NCBI GenBank assembly: GCA_947457885.1
Contig: CANGXU010000012.1
Span: 1-44,643, forward strand
From: Betaproteobacteria bacterium
Lineage (GTDB): Bacteria; Pseudomonadota; Gammaproteobacteria; Burkholderiales; CAIKXV01
Direction of reading: 5' to 3'
DNA length: 44,643 bases
Shown here: piece after piece, positions 1 to 9,310 of the stretch
How positions within the stretch are numbered: position 1 is the stretch's first letter
Layout: each line of letters opens with the position of its first letter
Notes under the pieces: model-generated
What the model saw: the letters and a program-made list of their open reading frames with translations, nothing else
What the model was told of the DNA's origin: nothing
Database searches by the model: none
Program-made: the position numbers and the translations under genes

Positions 1-34
1 CGGTGCCCTGCGACAGCAGCCGCCTGACATGCAC

Positions 35-207
35 GGAGGTCTACGCCCACACTCTGGCCGTGGCACCGCCACGACCTCCACACAGTACCTCCGCGGCTCG
101 AGGTGATGGGGCACCCTGCGGAGCGAGGTAAAGGAGGAGATTCCGGGCGGTCTACCGCCCGGAGTCGGGGGACACGAGCGCAGCAGGGTGCCCCGTCGCC
201 TCGAGCC
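35..207 (+). other. Strongly structured region, possible non-coding RNA
   Basis: No protein gene is supported in 1-285. The stretch folds unusually well. Positions 95-119 pair with 183-207 over 25 bp with only two G-T pairs. Inside that stem, 142-151 pairs perfectly with 154-163. Upstream, 35-40 pairs with 74-79 around a hairpin at 59-73. The two G-T pairs are allowed as G-U only in a plus-strand RNA and would be A-C mismatches in the opposite transcript, so a plus-strand RNA is favoured. There is no U tract, so it is not an obvious terminator for clpA. I compared it by eye with 6S, tmRNA, RNase P and SRP RNA and recognised none of them. The left end may be cut by the window. Confidence 0.4.
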
Positions 208-285
208 TGCACCAGCCCGACCGGACCGGCACAGACACAGACACACGCACGCCGGATATCGACGCGCGCACCGCCAGCGCCGCCG

Positions 286-2574
<2,289 letters not shown>

Positions 2575-2988
2575 CTAGGTTTCTTCCATCACGCACTTCA
2601 GAGGGTGCTGGTGCTTGCGCGCGAACGCCAGCACTTGTTCCACTTTCGACTCGGCGAGATCCCGGGGGTACACGCCGCAGACGCCCATGCCTTCGCGATG
2701 CACCTTCAGCATCACCTGGGTCGCCTGCTCACGGGTCATCGCGAAGATCGACTGCAGCACGGCGACAACGAAATCCATGGGGGTGTAATCGTCATTCAGC
2801 AGCAACACCTTGAACATCGGCGGCGGCTTTACGCGGCTTTTCTTCGCTTCGAGGACGGTTCCGCCCGAACCCTGGACTGCCATCGCCTTCGTCGCCATTG
2901 CCTTCGTCGCCACCCTTGCTGCCCTTGCTGCCTTTGTTGCCGTTGCGACCACCGGGATAGCTCCGGGTTCCTGTTCCTGCTTCTGCAC
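2575..2988 (-). CDS. clpS: ClpS, adaptor of ClpAP
   Basis: ClpS binds the ClpA N-domain and delivers N-end-rule substrates. The core (from about residue 57) carries the family motifs [22 protein letters not shown] and AESK. With the GTG start at 2988 the protein has 137 residues, about 30 more than usual. The extension is Ala/Lys/Thr-rich and encoded by short tandem repeats. A GGAAGG ribosome site lies 8 nt before this GTG, which supports the long form. ATG codons at 2898 and 2883 would give the usual length but lack a clear ribosome site. An ATG at 2992 in another frame shares the same ribosome site. The gene is first in the clpS-clpA unit. Confidence 0.93.
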   Translation of the reverse strand: MQKQEQEPGAIPVVATATKAARAARVATKAMATKAMAVQGSGGTVLEAKKSRVKPPPMFKVLLLNDDYTPMDFVVAVLQSIFAMTREQATQVMLKVHREGMGVCGVYPRDLAESKVEQVLAFARKHQHPLKCVMEET

Positions 2989-3276
2989 TCATGCGCCCTT
3001 CCGTGTGCCATTGTGGGCATTATGGTGAAAACTGCAAGGGCCTGCCGGCCTGTTCCCTGGAAATACAGAGTGCCACGGCGTCCGCTTGACGGCACTGACG
3101 CAACGAGCGTAAAAAAGCGGCTGTCTGGCGGTCGTTGAACGGGGGAACCGGATTACCCATGTCCATTTCGCGGGACTGCGTCCCCGTGGGCCCGCTTCAG
3201 CTTCAGATGAGGGCGCCAGATGTCAGAGCAAGGGCTTCGCCTTCAATCGACGCAGAACGGATGAGGACGGTACGTC

Positions 3277-3483
3277 ATGGCAACTGGCACGGTTAAGTGG
3301 TTCAACGACTCCAAGGGCTACGGGTTCATCACGCCCGACGACGGCAGTGAAGACCTGTTCGCGCATTTCTCCGCGATCACCATGAACGGGTTCAAGACGC
3401 TGAAGGAAGGCGAAAAGGTCTCCTTCGACGTCACCCAGGGACAGAAGGGCAAGCAGGCCTCGAACATCCAGCGCGCCGGCTGA
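3277..3483 (+). CDS. Cold-shock domain protein (CspA family)
   Basis: Small single-stranded nucleic-acid-binding OB-fold protein, an RNA chaperone. The 68-residue length and sequence are typical: [15 protein letters not shown] with RNP1 (KGYGFI) near residues 15-20 and RNP2 (DLFAHF) near 29-34. A GAGGA ribosome site lies 9 nt upstream. It is divergent from clpS across a roughly 290-bp gap that holds both promoters and no other visible gene; csp genes often have a long 5' leader and this gap would allow one. I cannot tell which paralogue it is. Confidence 0.96.
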   Translation: MATGTVKWFNDSKGYGFITPDDGSEDLFAHFSAITMNGFKTLKEGEKVSFDVTQGQKGKQASNIQRAG

Positions 3484-3496
3484 CGTCGGCAGCCTG

Positions 3497-3518
3497 AACC
3501 CGCCGGCACTGGCGGGTT
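3497..3518 (+). terminator. Hairpin after the cold-shock gene
   Basis: A perfect 8-bp stem (AACCCGCC with GGCGGGTT) closes a 6-nt loop 14 nt past the csp stop. No U tract follows, so it may stabilise the mRNA 3' end rather than terminate by itself. Confidence 0.45.
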
Positions 3519-3935
3519 CGATGTTCCCGGGCTGAAGCTTCTTTCCGGGCGCCAGAAGTCACTTTCCGGACTCTCTTTTGGCCCGCGGGTGTGTTCGCCT
3601 TGCGCACAAACCGTCAGGATTCGTGTCCGATTGCACCACGCCGGGGACCGGCCAGCGGCTGGACGAGCAGGCTACGTGGCCAGAACAATCCATCACAAGT
3701 CGTTGATCTGAATGGATTGTTCAGCTCTTTCTCCCGCGATGTCTCGCCATCTGCGAACGAGATCGGACTCCACACGGAACGCTGACAGTCGGATACACTT
3801 CGGCCCACCGCATCCTGCTGTCGGGCGTGCGGACCCGGATGATGAATCTTGTGTCAACCGATCCGGGAGAGTGCCGTTATTGTGTTTGCCGAAGTACTTC
3901 GGCAGTTCTGATTTCCAACCTCTAGAGGAAATACC
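3519..3935. promoter_or_regulatory. Gene-free 417-bp region with an 18-bp perfect palindrome
   Basis: I see no supported gene here. The one notable site is the palindrome TGCCGAAGTACTTCGGCA at 3887-3904, about 30 bp before the start of the small secreted peptide. It could be an operator for a dimeric regulator or a leader hairpin. No convincing -35/-10 pair could be placed by eye. Confidence 0.4.
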
Positions 3936-4064
3936 ATGAAAAAAATGATCGCTGCTGTCCTGGCCGGCCTGTTCGCTGCTGTTACCGCCTCGTCGATCGT
4001 CGTTGCCGCTGAGCCGAAGAAAGACGACGCGAAGAAGACCGAGAAAAAAGCCGAGAAGAAGTAA
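3936..4064 (+). CDS. Small secreted lysine-rich peptide (42 residues)
   Basis: No family recognised. The gene is well formed: an AGAGGAA ribosome site lies about 5 nt before the ATG and a good intrinsic terminator follows the TAA. The N-terminus (MKKMIAAVLAGLFAAVTASS, then IVVAA) reads as a signal peptide with likely cleavage after VAA near residue 25. That leaves a mature peptide of about 17 residues made almost entirely of Lys, Glu, Asp and Ala (EPKKDDAKKTEKKAEKK). Highly charged export-targeted peptides of this composition recall the Asr acid-shock type, but that is composition only. It forms a monocistronic unit. Confidence 0.7.
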   Translation: MKKMIAAVLAGLFAAVTASSIVVAAEPKKDDAKKTEKKAEKK

Positions 4065-4090
4065 TTCTTCCCGCGAGCTTTCTCGCTTGA

Positions 4091-4118
4091 AAAGCGGGCC
4101 TCCGGGCCCGCTTTTCTT
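4091..4118 (+). terminator. Intrinsic terminator of the small peptide gene
   Basis: Positions 4091-4100 (AAAGCGGGCC) pair perfectly with 4105-4114 around a TCCG loop, followed by a T-rich tail. It lies 26 nt after the stop codon at 4064. Confidence 0.9.
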
Positions 4119-4144
4119 TTGTGCGGGGGAGGGTCACGGTGTGG

Positions 4145-4195
4145 GGGTCAGGTCTTGAGTTTTGCATCTCCGATGCAAAACTCAAGACCTGACCC
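4145..4195. repeat. REP-like perfect inverted repeat
   Basis: Two 24-bp arms (4145-4168 and 4172-4195) are exact reverse complements around a 3-nt loop. The arms begin GGGTCAGGTCTTGAGTTTTG. From memory this resembles the extragenic palindromes found near REP-associated Y1 transposases (RAYT, IS200-like) in beta- and gammaproteobacteria. No transposase lies beside it here, so this would be a dispersed copy. Confidence 0.75.
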
Positions 4196-4235
4196 TCCCG
4201 CGATCGACCCTCCCGCGATCGACCCTCCCGCGATC
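4191..4235. repeat. Three exact 15-bp tandem repeats
   Basis: The unit GACCCTCCCGCGATC occurs three times head to tail. The first copy overlaps the right arm of the inverted repeat, and the last ends 11 bp before the nudJ-like start codon, so the array occupies that gene's leader. Confidence 0.85.
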
Positions 4236-4246
4236 ACCATCCGTCC

Positions 4247-4702
4247 ATGTCTGAAGCAATCTGGAAACCGAACGTCGTCGTGGCCGCAATCGCCGAGCGT
4301 GACGGCCGCTTCCTGCTTATCGAGGAAGAGACCAGTAGCGGGCTGCGCCTGAACCAGCCCGCCGGTCACTGGGACCCGGGCGAGACCCTGTTGGACGCAG
4401 TCACGAGAGAGACGCTCGAAGAATCGGCCTACCACTTCCGGCCGACTGCGCTGGTCGGAATCTACAGCCTGCCGATGCACGGTTCGGAAGTCACCTACCT
4501 GCGCTTCGCTTTCGCCGGCGAGATCACTGGCCATGAACCGGATCGCGCGCTGGACACCGGCATCGTGCGCGCGTTGTGGCAGACGCCGGAAGAAATCCGC
4601 GATGGCCGTGACCGCCACCGCAGCCCGCTGCTGCTCGACTGCATCGAAGACTACCTGGCGGGGCAGCGCTTCCCCCTCGCGATGCTCAGGCACTACGCCT
4701 GA
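4247..4702 (+). CDS. nudJ: NUDIX hydrolase, NudJ-like
   Basis: Hydrolyses nucleoside di- or triphosphate-type pyrophosphates; E. coli NudJ acts on thiamine pyrophosphate precursors and nucleotides. The 151-residue length fits NudJ. The Nudix box begins at GHWDPGE and runs through RETLEE (about residues 41-61), with Ser-Ala in place of the usual Gly-hydrophobic end. The C-terminal GQRFPLAML resembles NudJ. It precedes mnmA by 36 nt on the same strand, the E. coli nudJ-mnmA arrangement, which supports the call. No clear Shine-Dalgarno is seen; the leader is filled by the REP-like and tandem repeats, so expression may be affected by them. Confidence 0.88.
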   Translation: MSEAIWKPNVVVAAIAERDGRFLLIEEETSSGLRLNQPAGHWDPGETLLDAVTRETLEESAYHFRPTALVGIYSLPMHGSEVTYLRFAFAGEITGHEPDRALDTGIVRALWQTPEEIRDGRDRHRSPLLLDCIEDYLAGQRFPLAMLRHYA

Positions 4703-4738
4703 CCCCGCGCCGTCGGCACCGGTGAAAGGCAACGACGC

Positions 4739-5818
4739 ATGAATGGCAAGACCGTGGTGGTCGGCATGTCCGGCGGTGTTGACTCGTCGGTGGCGGCACT
4801 GCTGCTCAAGCGTGCAGGCTGGAACGTCGTCGGCGTGTTCATGAAGAACTGGGAAGACGACGACACCGAAGAGTTCTGCAGTTCGCGCGAAGACCTCGTC
4901 GACGCGGTGTCGGTGGCCGACCGGATAGGCATCGAGATCGACCAGGTGAACTTCGCGACCGAGTACAAGGACAGGGTCTTCTCGACCTTCCTGGCCGAGT
5001 ACCAGGCGGGGCGCACGCCCAACCCGGACGTCCTGTGCAATGCCGAGATCAAGTTCCGCGCGTTCCTCGACCACGCGATCGGGCTCGGTGCGGACATGAT
5101 CGCCACCGGCCACTATGCGCAGGTGCGCGAACGCGACGGGCTGTTCCAGTTGCTCAAGGCCGAGGACGGCACCAAGGACCAGAGCTATTTCCTGCACCGG
5201 CTGAACCAGTCGCAGCTGTCGCGCACGCTGTTCCCGCTGGGCCAGTTGCCCAAGCGGGAAGTGCGCGAGATCGCGCGGCGCGAAGGGCTGCCGGTCGCCG
5301 AAAAGAAGGACAGCACCGGTATCTGCTTCATCGGCGAGCGGCCGTTCCGCGAATTCCTGAACCGCTACCTGCCGAAGGCACCCGGCGAGATGCAGACACT
5401 CGACGGCACCGTGGTCGGCGAGCATATTGGCTTGATGTATTACACGATCGGCCAGCGTCAGGGGCTCGGCATCGGCGGTCGCGCCGACGGCAGCGCCGGC
5501 GAAGCCTGGTACGTCGCGCGCAAGGACCTCGCGCGCAACATCCTGCAGGTCGTGCAGGGGCACGACCATCCGGCCCTGCTCGCCGACCGTCTGGTCGCGA
5601 TCGACGCGAGCTGGGTATCCGGCCAGCCGCCGCATGTCGACTGGGTATACGCGGCGAAGACCCGTTACCGGCAGGCCGATACCGCATGCGTGCTGCCCGT
5701 GGTCGCAGGCAGCGGCTTCGAGGTGGCGTTTGCCGAACCGCAGTGGGCGGTGACGCCCGGGCAGTCGGTCGTGGTCTACGAGTCGAAGGTGTGCCTCGGG
5801 GGCGGCATCATCGCCTGA
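4739..5818 (+). CDS. mnmA: tRNA-specific 2-thiouridylase MnmA
   Basis: Adds sulfur to U34 of tRNA for Glu, Gln and Lys, using sulfur relayed from the cysteine desulfurase. The 359-residue length is typical. The PP-loop is at GMSGGVDSS (residues 9-17). The two catalytic cysteines are visible: Cys100 in PNPDVLCN and Cys196 in [10 protein letters not shown]. The C-terminal beta-barrel region is complete, ending CLGGGIIA. It follows the nudJ-like gene closely and ends 7 nt before a convergent binding-protein gene. Confidence 0.97.
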   Translation: MNGKTVVVGMSGGVDSSVAALLLKRAGWNVVGVFMKNWEDDDTEEFCSSREDLVDAVSVADRIGIEIDQVNFATEYKDRVFSTFLAEYQAGRTPNPDVLCNAEIKFRAFLDHAIGLGADMIATGHYAQVRERDGLFQLLKAEDGTKDQSYFLHRLNQSQLSRTLFPLGQLPKREVREIARREGLPVAEKKDSTGICFIGERPFREFLNRYLPKAPGEMQTLDGTVVGEHIGLMYYTIGQRQGLGIGGRADGSAGEAWYVARKDLARNILQVVQGHDHPALLADRLVAIDASWVSGQPPHVDWVYAAKTRYRQADTACVLPVVAGSGFEVAFAEPQWAVTPGQSVVVYESKVCLGGGIIA

Positions 5819-5825
5819 TCCCCGG

Positions 5826-6866
5826 TCACTCCGGCTTCAGCCCGGCGGCCCTGACTACCCTGCCCCAGCGCGCCGCCTCGGCCTTGATGAACTCGGCGAA
5901 CTGCTCTGGCGTACCGCCGGTGGCCTCCGCGCCCTGGTCGGCCAGCCGGGTCCGTACCGCCGGCTCCTGCAGCGCCTTGACCAGCGACTGGTTCAGGCGC
6001 GCAACCACCGCCGCTGGCGTCTTCACCGGAACCACGACGCCATACCAGTTGTCGGCCAGTACCCCGGGCATCCCGGATTCGGCCGTGGTCGGTATGTCCG
6101 GAAAAAGCGGATGACGGCGACTGCTGGCGAGCACCAGCGGCCGCAGCTTGCCACCCTTGACCTGCGGCACCAGGATCGGCAGATCCGCGAACAGGATCTG
6201 CACATGGCCGGCCATCACATCGATCACCGCCGGCGCAGCACCCTTGAACGGAACATGAGTGATGTCGATGCCAGCGGCAGCCTTGAACTGCTCGCCGGCC
6301 AGGTGCGGCATGCTGCCGGTGCTGGTCGATGCGAACGTGATCTGGCCCGGCCGCTTGCGTGCGAGCGCTACCAGTTCCTTCACGCTGGTGACCGGCAGTG
6401 CCGGATGCGCGACGAGCAGTTCCGGGACCGAAACCACATGGGACACCGGCGCGAAGTCGACCAGGGTCTCGAACGGCATCTTCAACTGCAGGTGCTGCTG
6501 GATGACCAGCGCGCCGGCACTCGAAAGGTACAGCGCATGGCCGTCGGCCGGTGAACGCAGCACGAACTCCGCCGCGATCAATCCGTTAGCGCCGGCGCGG
6601 TTGTCCACCAGCACCGACTGGCCCCACTGCTTCGACAGCGGATCGGCGAGCGTGCGCGCGAAGAAATCGGCGGGACCACCCGGCGGAAAGCCGATCACCA
6701 GCCGCACCGGACGCGACGGGAACTCCTGCGCGGCAGCCAGGCCTGCAGCCATGGCCAGCGTCAGCATCGCCGTGGGCCAGACAGCCGCCGCTGCGGCGCG
6801 CGACAGCGCGGGCGATCGGGCGCGGCCTGCAAGCATACGCGCCAACGAAGGGCGATTCAGGGTCAT
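5826..6866 (-). CDS. Bug/TctC-type periplasmic binding protein 1
   Basis: Extracytoplasmic solute receptor of the tripartite tricarboxylate transporter (TTT) family. Such receptors usually bind carboxylates, and many betaproteobacterial copies are encoded away from TctA/TctB membrane genes, as here. 346 residues; an unusually long Ala-rich signal region with probable cleavage at AAA-QEF (about residue 46). Mature family motifs: RPVRLVIGFPPGG, DNRAGANG, the HVPFKGAAPA segment and a C-terminal Trp-Gly-containing helix. AAGGAG lies 6 nt before the start. It is convergent with mnmA and divergent from receptor 2. The ligand cannot be read from sequence. Confidence 0.93.
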   Translation of the reverse strand: MTLNRPSLARMLAGRARSPALSRAAAAAVWPTAMLTLAMAAGLAAAQEFPSRPVRLVIGFPPGGPADFFARTLADPLSKQWGQSVLVDNRAGANGLIAAEFVLRSPADGHALYLSSAGALVIQQHLQLKMPFETLVDFAPVSHVVSVPELLVAHPALPVTSVKELVALARKRPGQITFASTSTGSMPHLAGEQFKAAAGIDITHVPFKGAAPAVIDVMAGHVQILFADLPILVPQVKGGKLRPLVLASSRRHPLFPDIPTTAESGMPGVLADNWYGVVVPVKTPAAVVARLNQSLVKALQEPAVRTRLADQGAEATGGTPEQFAEFIKAEAARWGRVVRAAGLKPE

Positions 6867-7013
6867 CCGGTCTCCTTTCGGTGCGGTGCGGGGCGAGGCG
6901 GGCGCTACGAGGCGCCGTGCGCGCTGCCGACTTCCGCTCGATTTCTAGGTATTCTCGGCCCCGACGGTACGCTTATTGCTCGAATCGATCCACCGTCCCT
7001 TCCGGAGCCCCGC

Positions 7014-8045
7014 GTGCATTCACTTCCTTCCCGCCTCGTCCGCCCGGGCTTTGTTCCCGGCTCTGCGGCGATCGCCGCTGCGACCACCACTTTCCTGCTG
7101 CCTGCGCTGCTGATGACGTTGCCAGCCGCCCCCGCGTCAGCGCAGGCGTGGCCGACCCGGCCGATCCGGCTGATCGCCCCGTTTCCGCCCGCCGGTGCGG
7201 TCGACCTGGTCGGCCGTCCGGTCGCGCTGCGGCTGCAGGAGACGCTCGGCCAGCAGATCGTGTTCGAGAACCGGCCCGGTGCCGGCGGCAACATCGGCGC
7301 GGAAGCGGTCGCGAAGGCTCCCGCCGACGGCTACTCGCTGCTGATGGCCGCTGTCACCACGCATTCGATCAGCGCGACTCTGTACCAGAAGCTCAACTAC
7401 GACCTGCAGAAGGACCTCGCGCCGATTTCGCTCGCCGCAAATTCCCCGCACGTCCTGATTGCCCATCCGTCGCTGCCGGTGAAGACCGTGCAGGACGTGA
7501 TCGCGCTCGCGCGGGCGCGCCCCGGCCAGCTGAGCTGGGCCTCCCAGGGCAACGGCACGCTGTCGCACCTCGAGCAGGAACTGCTGCGCGCGACGGCGAA
7601 GATCGATATCGTGCACGTGCCCTACAAGGGCAGTTCGCCGGCACTGGCCGACCTGTTCGGCGGCCAGGTCGTGCTGCTGTTCGACAGCGTGCCGGCAGTG
7701 CTGCACCACATCCGCGGCGGCAAGCTGCGCGCGCTCGCGGTCGCCACCTCGCGCCGCTCGAACGTGCTGCCCGACGTACCGACGGTCGCCGAATCGGGAC
7801 TGAAGGGTTATGCGGCCGAGAACTGGTTCGGCATGATGGCCCCGGCGGGCGTATCGAAGGAGATCATCACGCGGCTCAACGGCGAGATGGTCAAGGCGCT
7901 CGCCCTGCCCGACCTGCGCAAGCGGCTGCTGGACATCGGCTTCGAACCGCGCTCGAGCACGCCGGAGGAGATGCGCGCGATCATCGCCTCCGAGATCGCG
8001 CTGTGGGCGAAGGTGATCCGCGACTCCGGCGCGAAGATCGAGTGA
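7014..8045 (+). CDS. Bug/TctC-type periplasmic binding protein 2 (hydantoinase operon)
   Basis: 343 residues from a GTG start. A long signal peptide ends PASA-QAW (about residue 43). The domain carries RPIRLIAPFPPAG, ENRPGAGGN, VPYKGSSPAL and VPTVAESG. It is the first gene of a tight plus-strand operon: its stop is 2 nt before the M20 amidohydrolase start, followed by hyuA and hyuB. The linkage suggests it delivers the operon's substrate, plausibly a cyclic ureide, lactam or its N-carbamoyl acid, although family members mostly bind carboxylates. There are no transporter membrane genes beside it. Confidence 0.93.
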   Translation: MHSLPSRLVRPGFVPGSAAIAAATTTFLLPALLMTLPAAPASAQAWPTRPIRLIAPFPPAGAVDLVGRPVALRLQETLGQQIVFENRPGAGGNIGAEAVAKAPADGYSLLMAAVTTHSISATLYQKLNYDLQKDLAPISLAANSPHVLIAHPSLPVKTVQDVIALARARPGQLSWASQGNGTLSHLEQELLRATAKIDIVHVPYKGSSPALADLFGGQVVLLFDSVPAVLHHIRGGKLRALAVATSRRSNVLPDVPTVAESGLKGYAAENWFGMMAPAGVSKEIITRLNGEMVKALALPDLRKRLLDIGFEPRSSTPEEMRAIIASEIALWAKVIRDSGAKIE

Positions 8046-8047
8046 CC

Positions 8048-9310
8048 ATGGCTGTCCTGCGCGAGGATTCGGTCGCGGCGGCGGCTTCGGTCGATGAGCA
8101 GCGTCTGTGGGACAGGCTCGCCGAGATGGCGAAGATCGGTGCGATTCCCGGACAGGGCGTGAACCGCCCGGCGCTGTCGCCGGAAGACATCGAGTCGCGC
8201 GCGCTGCTGCTGTCGTGGGCACGCACGCTCGGGCTCGCGGTGAGCGTCGATGCCATCGGCAACCTGTTCCTGCGCCGCGAGGGGCTGGACCCCTCCGCCC
8301 CGCCGGTGATGACCGGCAGCCACATGGATACCCAGCCCAAGGGTGGCCGCTTCGACGGCATCTACGGCGTGCTCGCCGGCCTGGAAGCCCTCGAGGCCAT
8401 GGACGCAGCGGGCGTGCGTACCCGGGCGCCGATCGAAGTCGTTGCCTGGACGAACGAGGAAGGCGGCCGCTTCCCGCCCTGCACGATGGGCTCGATGGTG
8501 TTCGCGGGCGCACGCACCGTCGAGGACTTCGCCGAGGTGCGCGACAACGCCGGCATACGCCTCGCTGATGCGCTCGCGCAGACGCTCGCCGCCACGCCGG
8601 ATGCCGCGCGTCGCCCGGTGGCTGGTCCGGTCGCCGCCTATGTCGAGGCACACATCGAGCAGGGGCCGCTGCTCGAGTCGGCCGCGCTGCAGGTCGGCGC
8701 GGTCACCGGCATCCAGGGCATGCGCTGGTTCAATGTCGAGGTGTCGGGCGAGAGTGCGCATGCCGGCACCGCGCCGGTGTCGCTGCGGCGCGACGCATTG
8801 CGCGAGGCGGTGGCGATGATCGCGGCGCTGCGCGAACTGACCGCCGACCCGTCGGACATCACGCGCTTTACCGTCGGCCGCATGCTGGTCACGCCCAACT
8901 CGCCGAACTCGGTGCCCAGCCATGTCCTGTTCTCGGTGGACATCCGCCATCCTGACCGCGCGACGATCGCCCGCCTCGGCGAGGCGGTGGAGCCGACCTG
9001 CCGCGCCCACGCCAGAGCCTGTACGGTCACCGTCACGCCCACGCTGCATGACGACCCCACCGCCTTCGATCCCTCGATCGTCGGGCTGGTCGAGGCGGCT
9101 TCCGGCGCGCTCGGGCTGCCGTCGATGCGCCTGCCATCGGGCGCGAGCCATGACGCGATGTACCTCAGCCGGATGTGCCCGACCGGCATGATCTTCGTTC
9201 CGTGCGAGCGCGGGGTCAGCCACAACGAAGCGGAGAACGCGCAGCCATCCGACCTCGCGGCGGGCGCGCGCGTGCTGACGGCGACGCTGGCCGAACTGGC
9301 CAACCGATGA
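8048..9310 (+). CDS. M20-family amidohydrolase, N-carbamoyl-L-amino acid hydrolase / allantoate amidohydrolase type
   Basis: Binuclear metal enzyme that hydrolyses N-carbamoyl amino acids or related ureido acids. 420 residues, normal for the family. Metal ligands by motif: His92 (GSHMDT), Asp103 (GGRFDG), Glu137/Glu138 (TNEEGGRF), the VEAHIEQGP His, and the distal GASHDAMYLS and GVSHNEAE histidines. It starts 2 nt after the binding-protein stop and its TGA overlaps the hyuA ATG. In hydantoin pathways this carbamoylase follows ring opening by HyuAB, so the operon could encode both steps. The exact substrate is not determined by sequence. Confidence 0.9.
   Translation: MAVLREDSVAAAASVDEQRLWDRLAEMAKIGAIPGQGVNRPALSPEDIESRALLLSWARTLGLAVSVDAIGNLFLRREGLDPSAPPVMTGSHMDTQPKGGRFDGIYGVLAGLEALEAMDAAGVRTRAPIEVVAWTNEEGGRFPPCTMGSMVFAGARTVEDFAEVRDNAGIRLADALAQTLAATPDAARRPVAGPVAAYVEAHIEQGPLLESAALQVGAVTGIQGMRWFNVEVSGESAHAGTAPVSLRRDALREAVAMIAALRELTADPSDITRFTVGRMLVTPNSPNSVPSHVLFSVDIRHPDRATIARLGEAVEPTCRAHARACTVTVTPTLHDDPTAFDPSIVGLVEAASGALGLPSMRLPSGASHDAMYLSRMCPTGMIFVPCERGVSHNEAENAQPSDLAAGARVLTATLAELANR

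Noticed and set aside
2792..2992. Gly/Lys-rich 66-residue frame starting at ATG 2992
   Set aside because: Good ribosome site, but the sequence after the repeats is out of frame with conserved ClpS; kept only as a finding about start choice.
3591..3785. 64-residue frame between the cold-shock gene and the small peptide
   Set aside because: No ribosome site and no protein-like pattern.
4148..5635. 495-residue minus-strand frame over the nudJ-like gene and mnmA
   Set aside because: Antisense shadow; both plus-strand genes show complete motifs.
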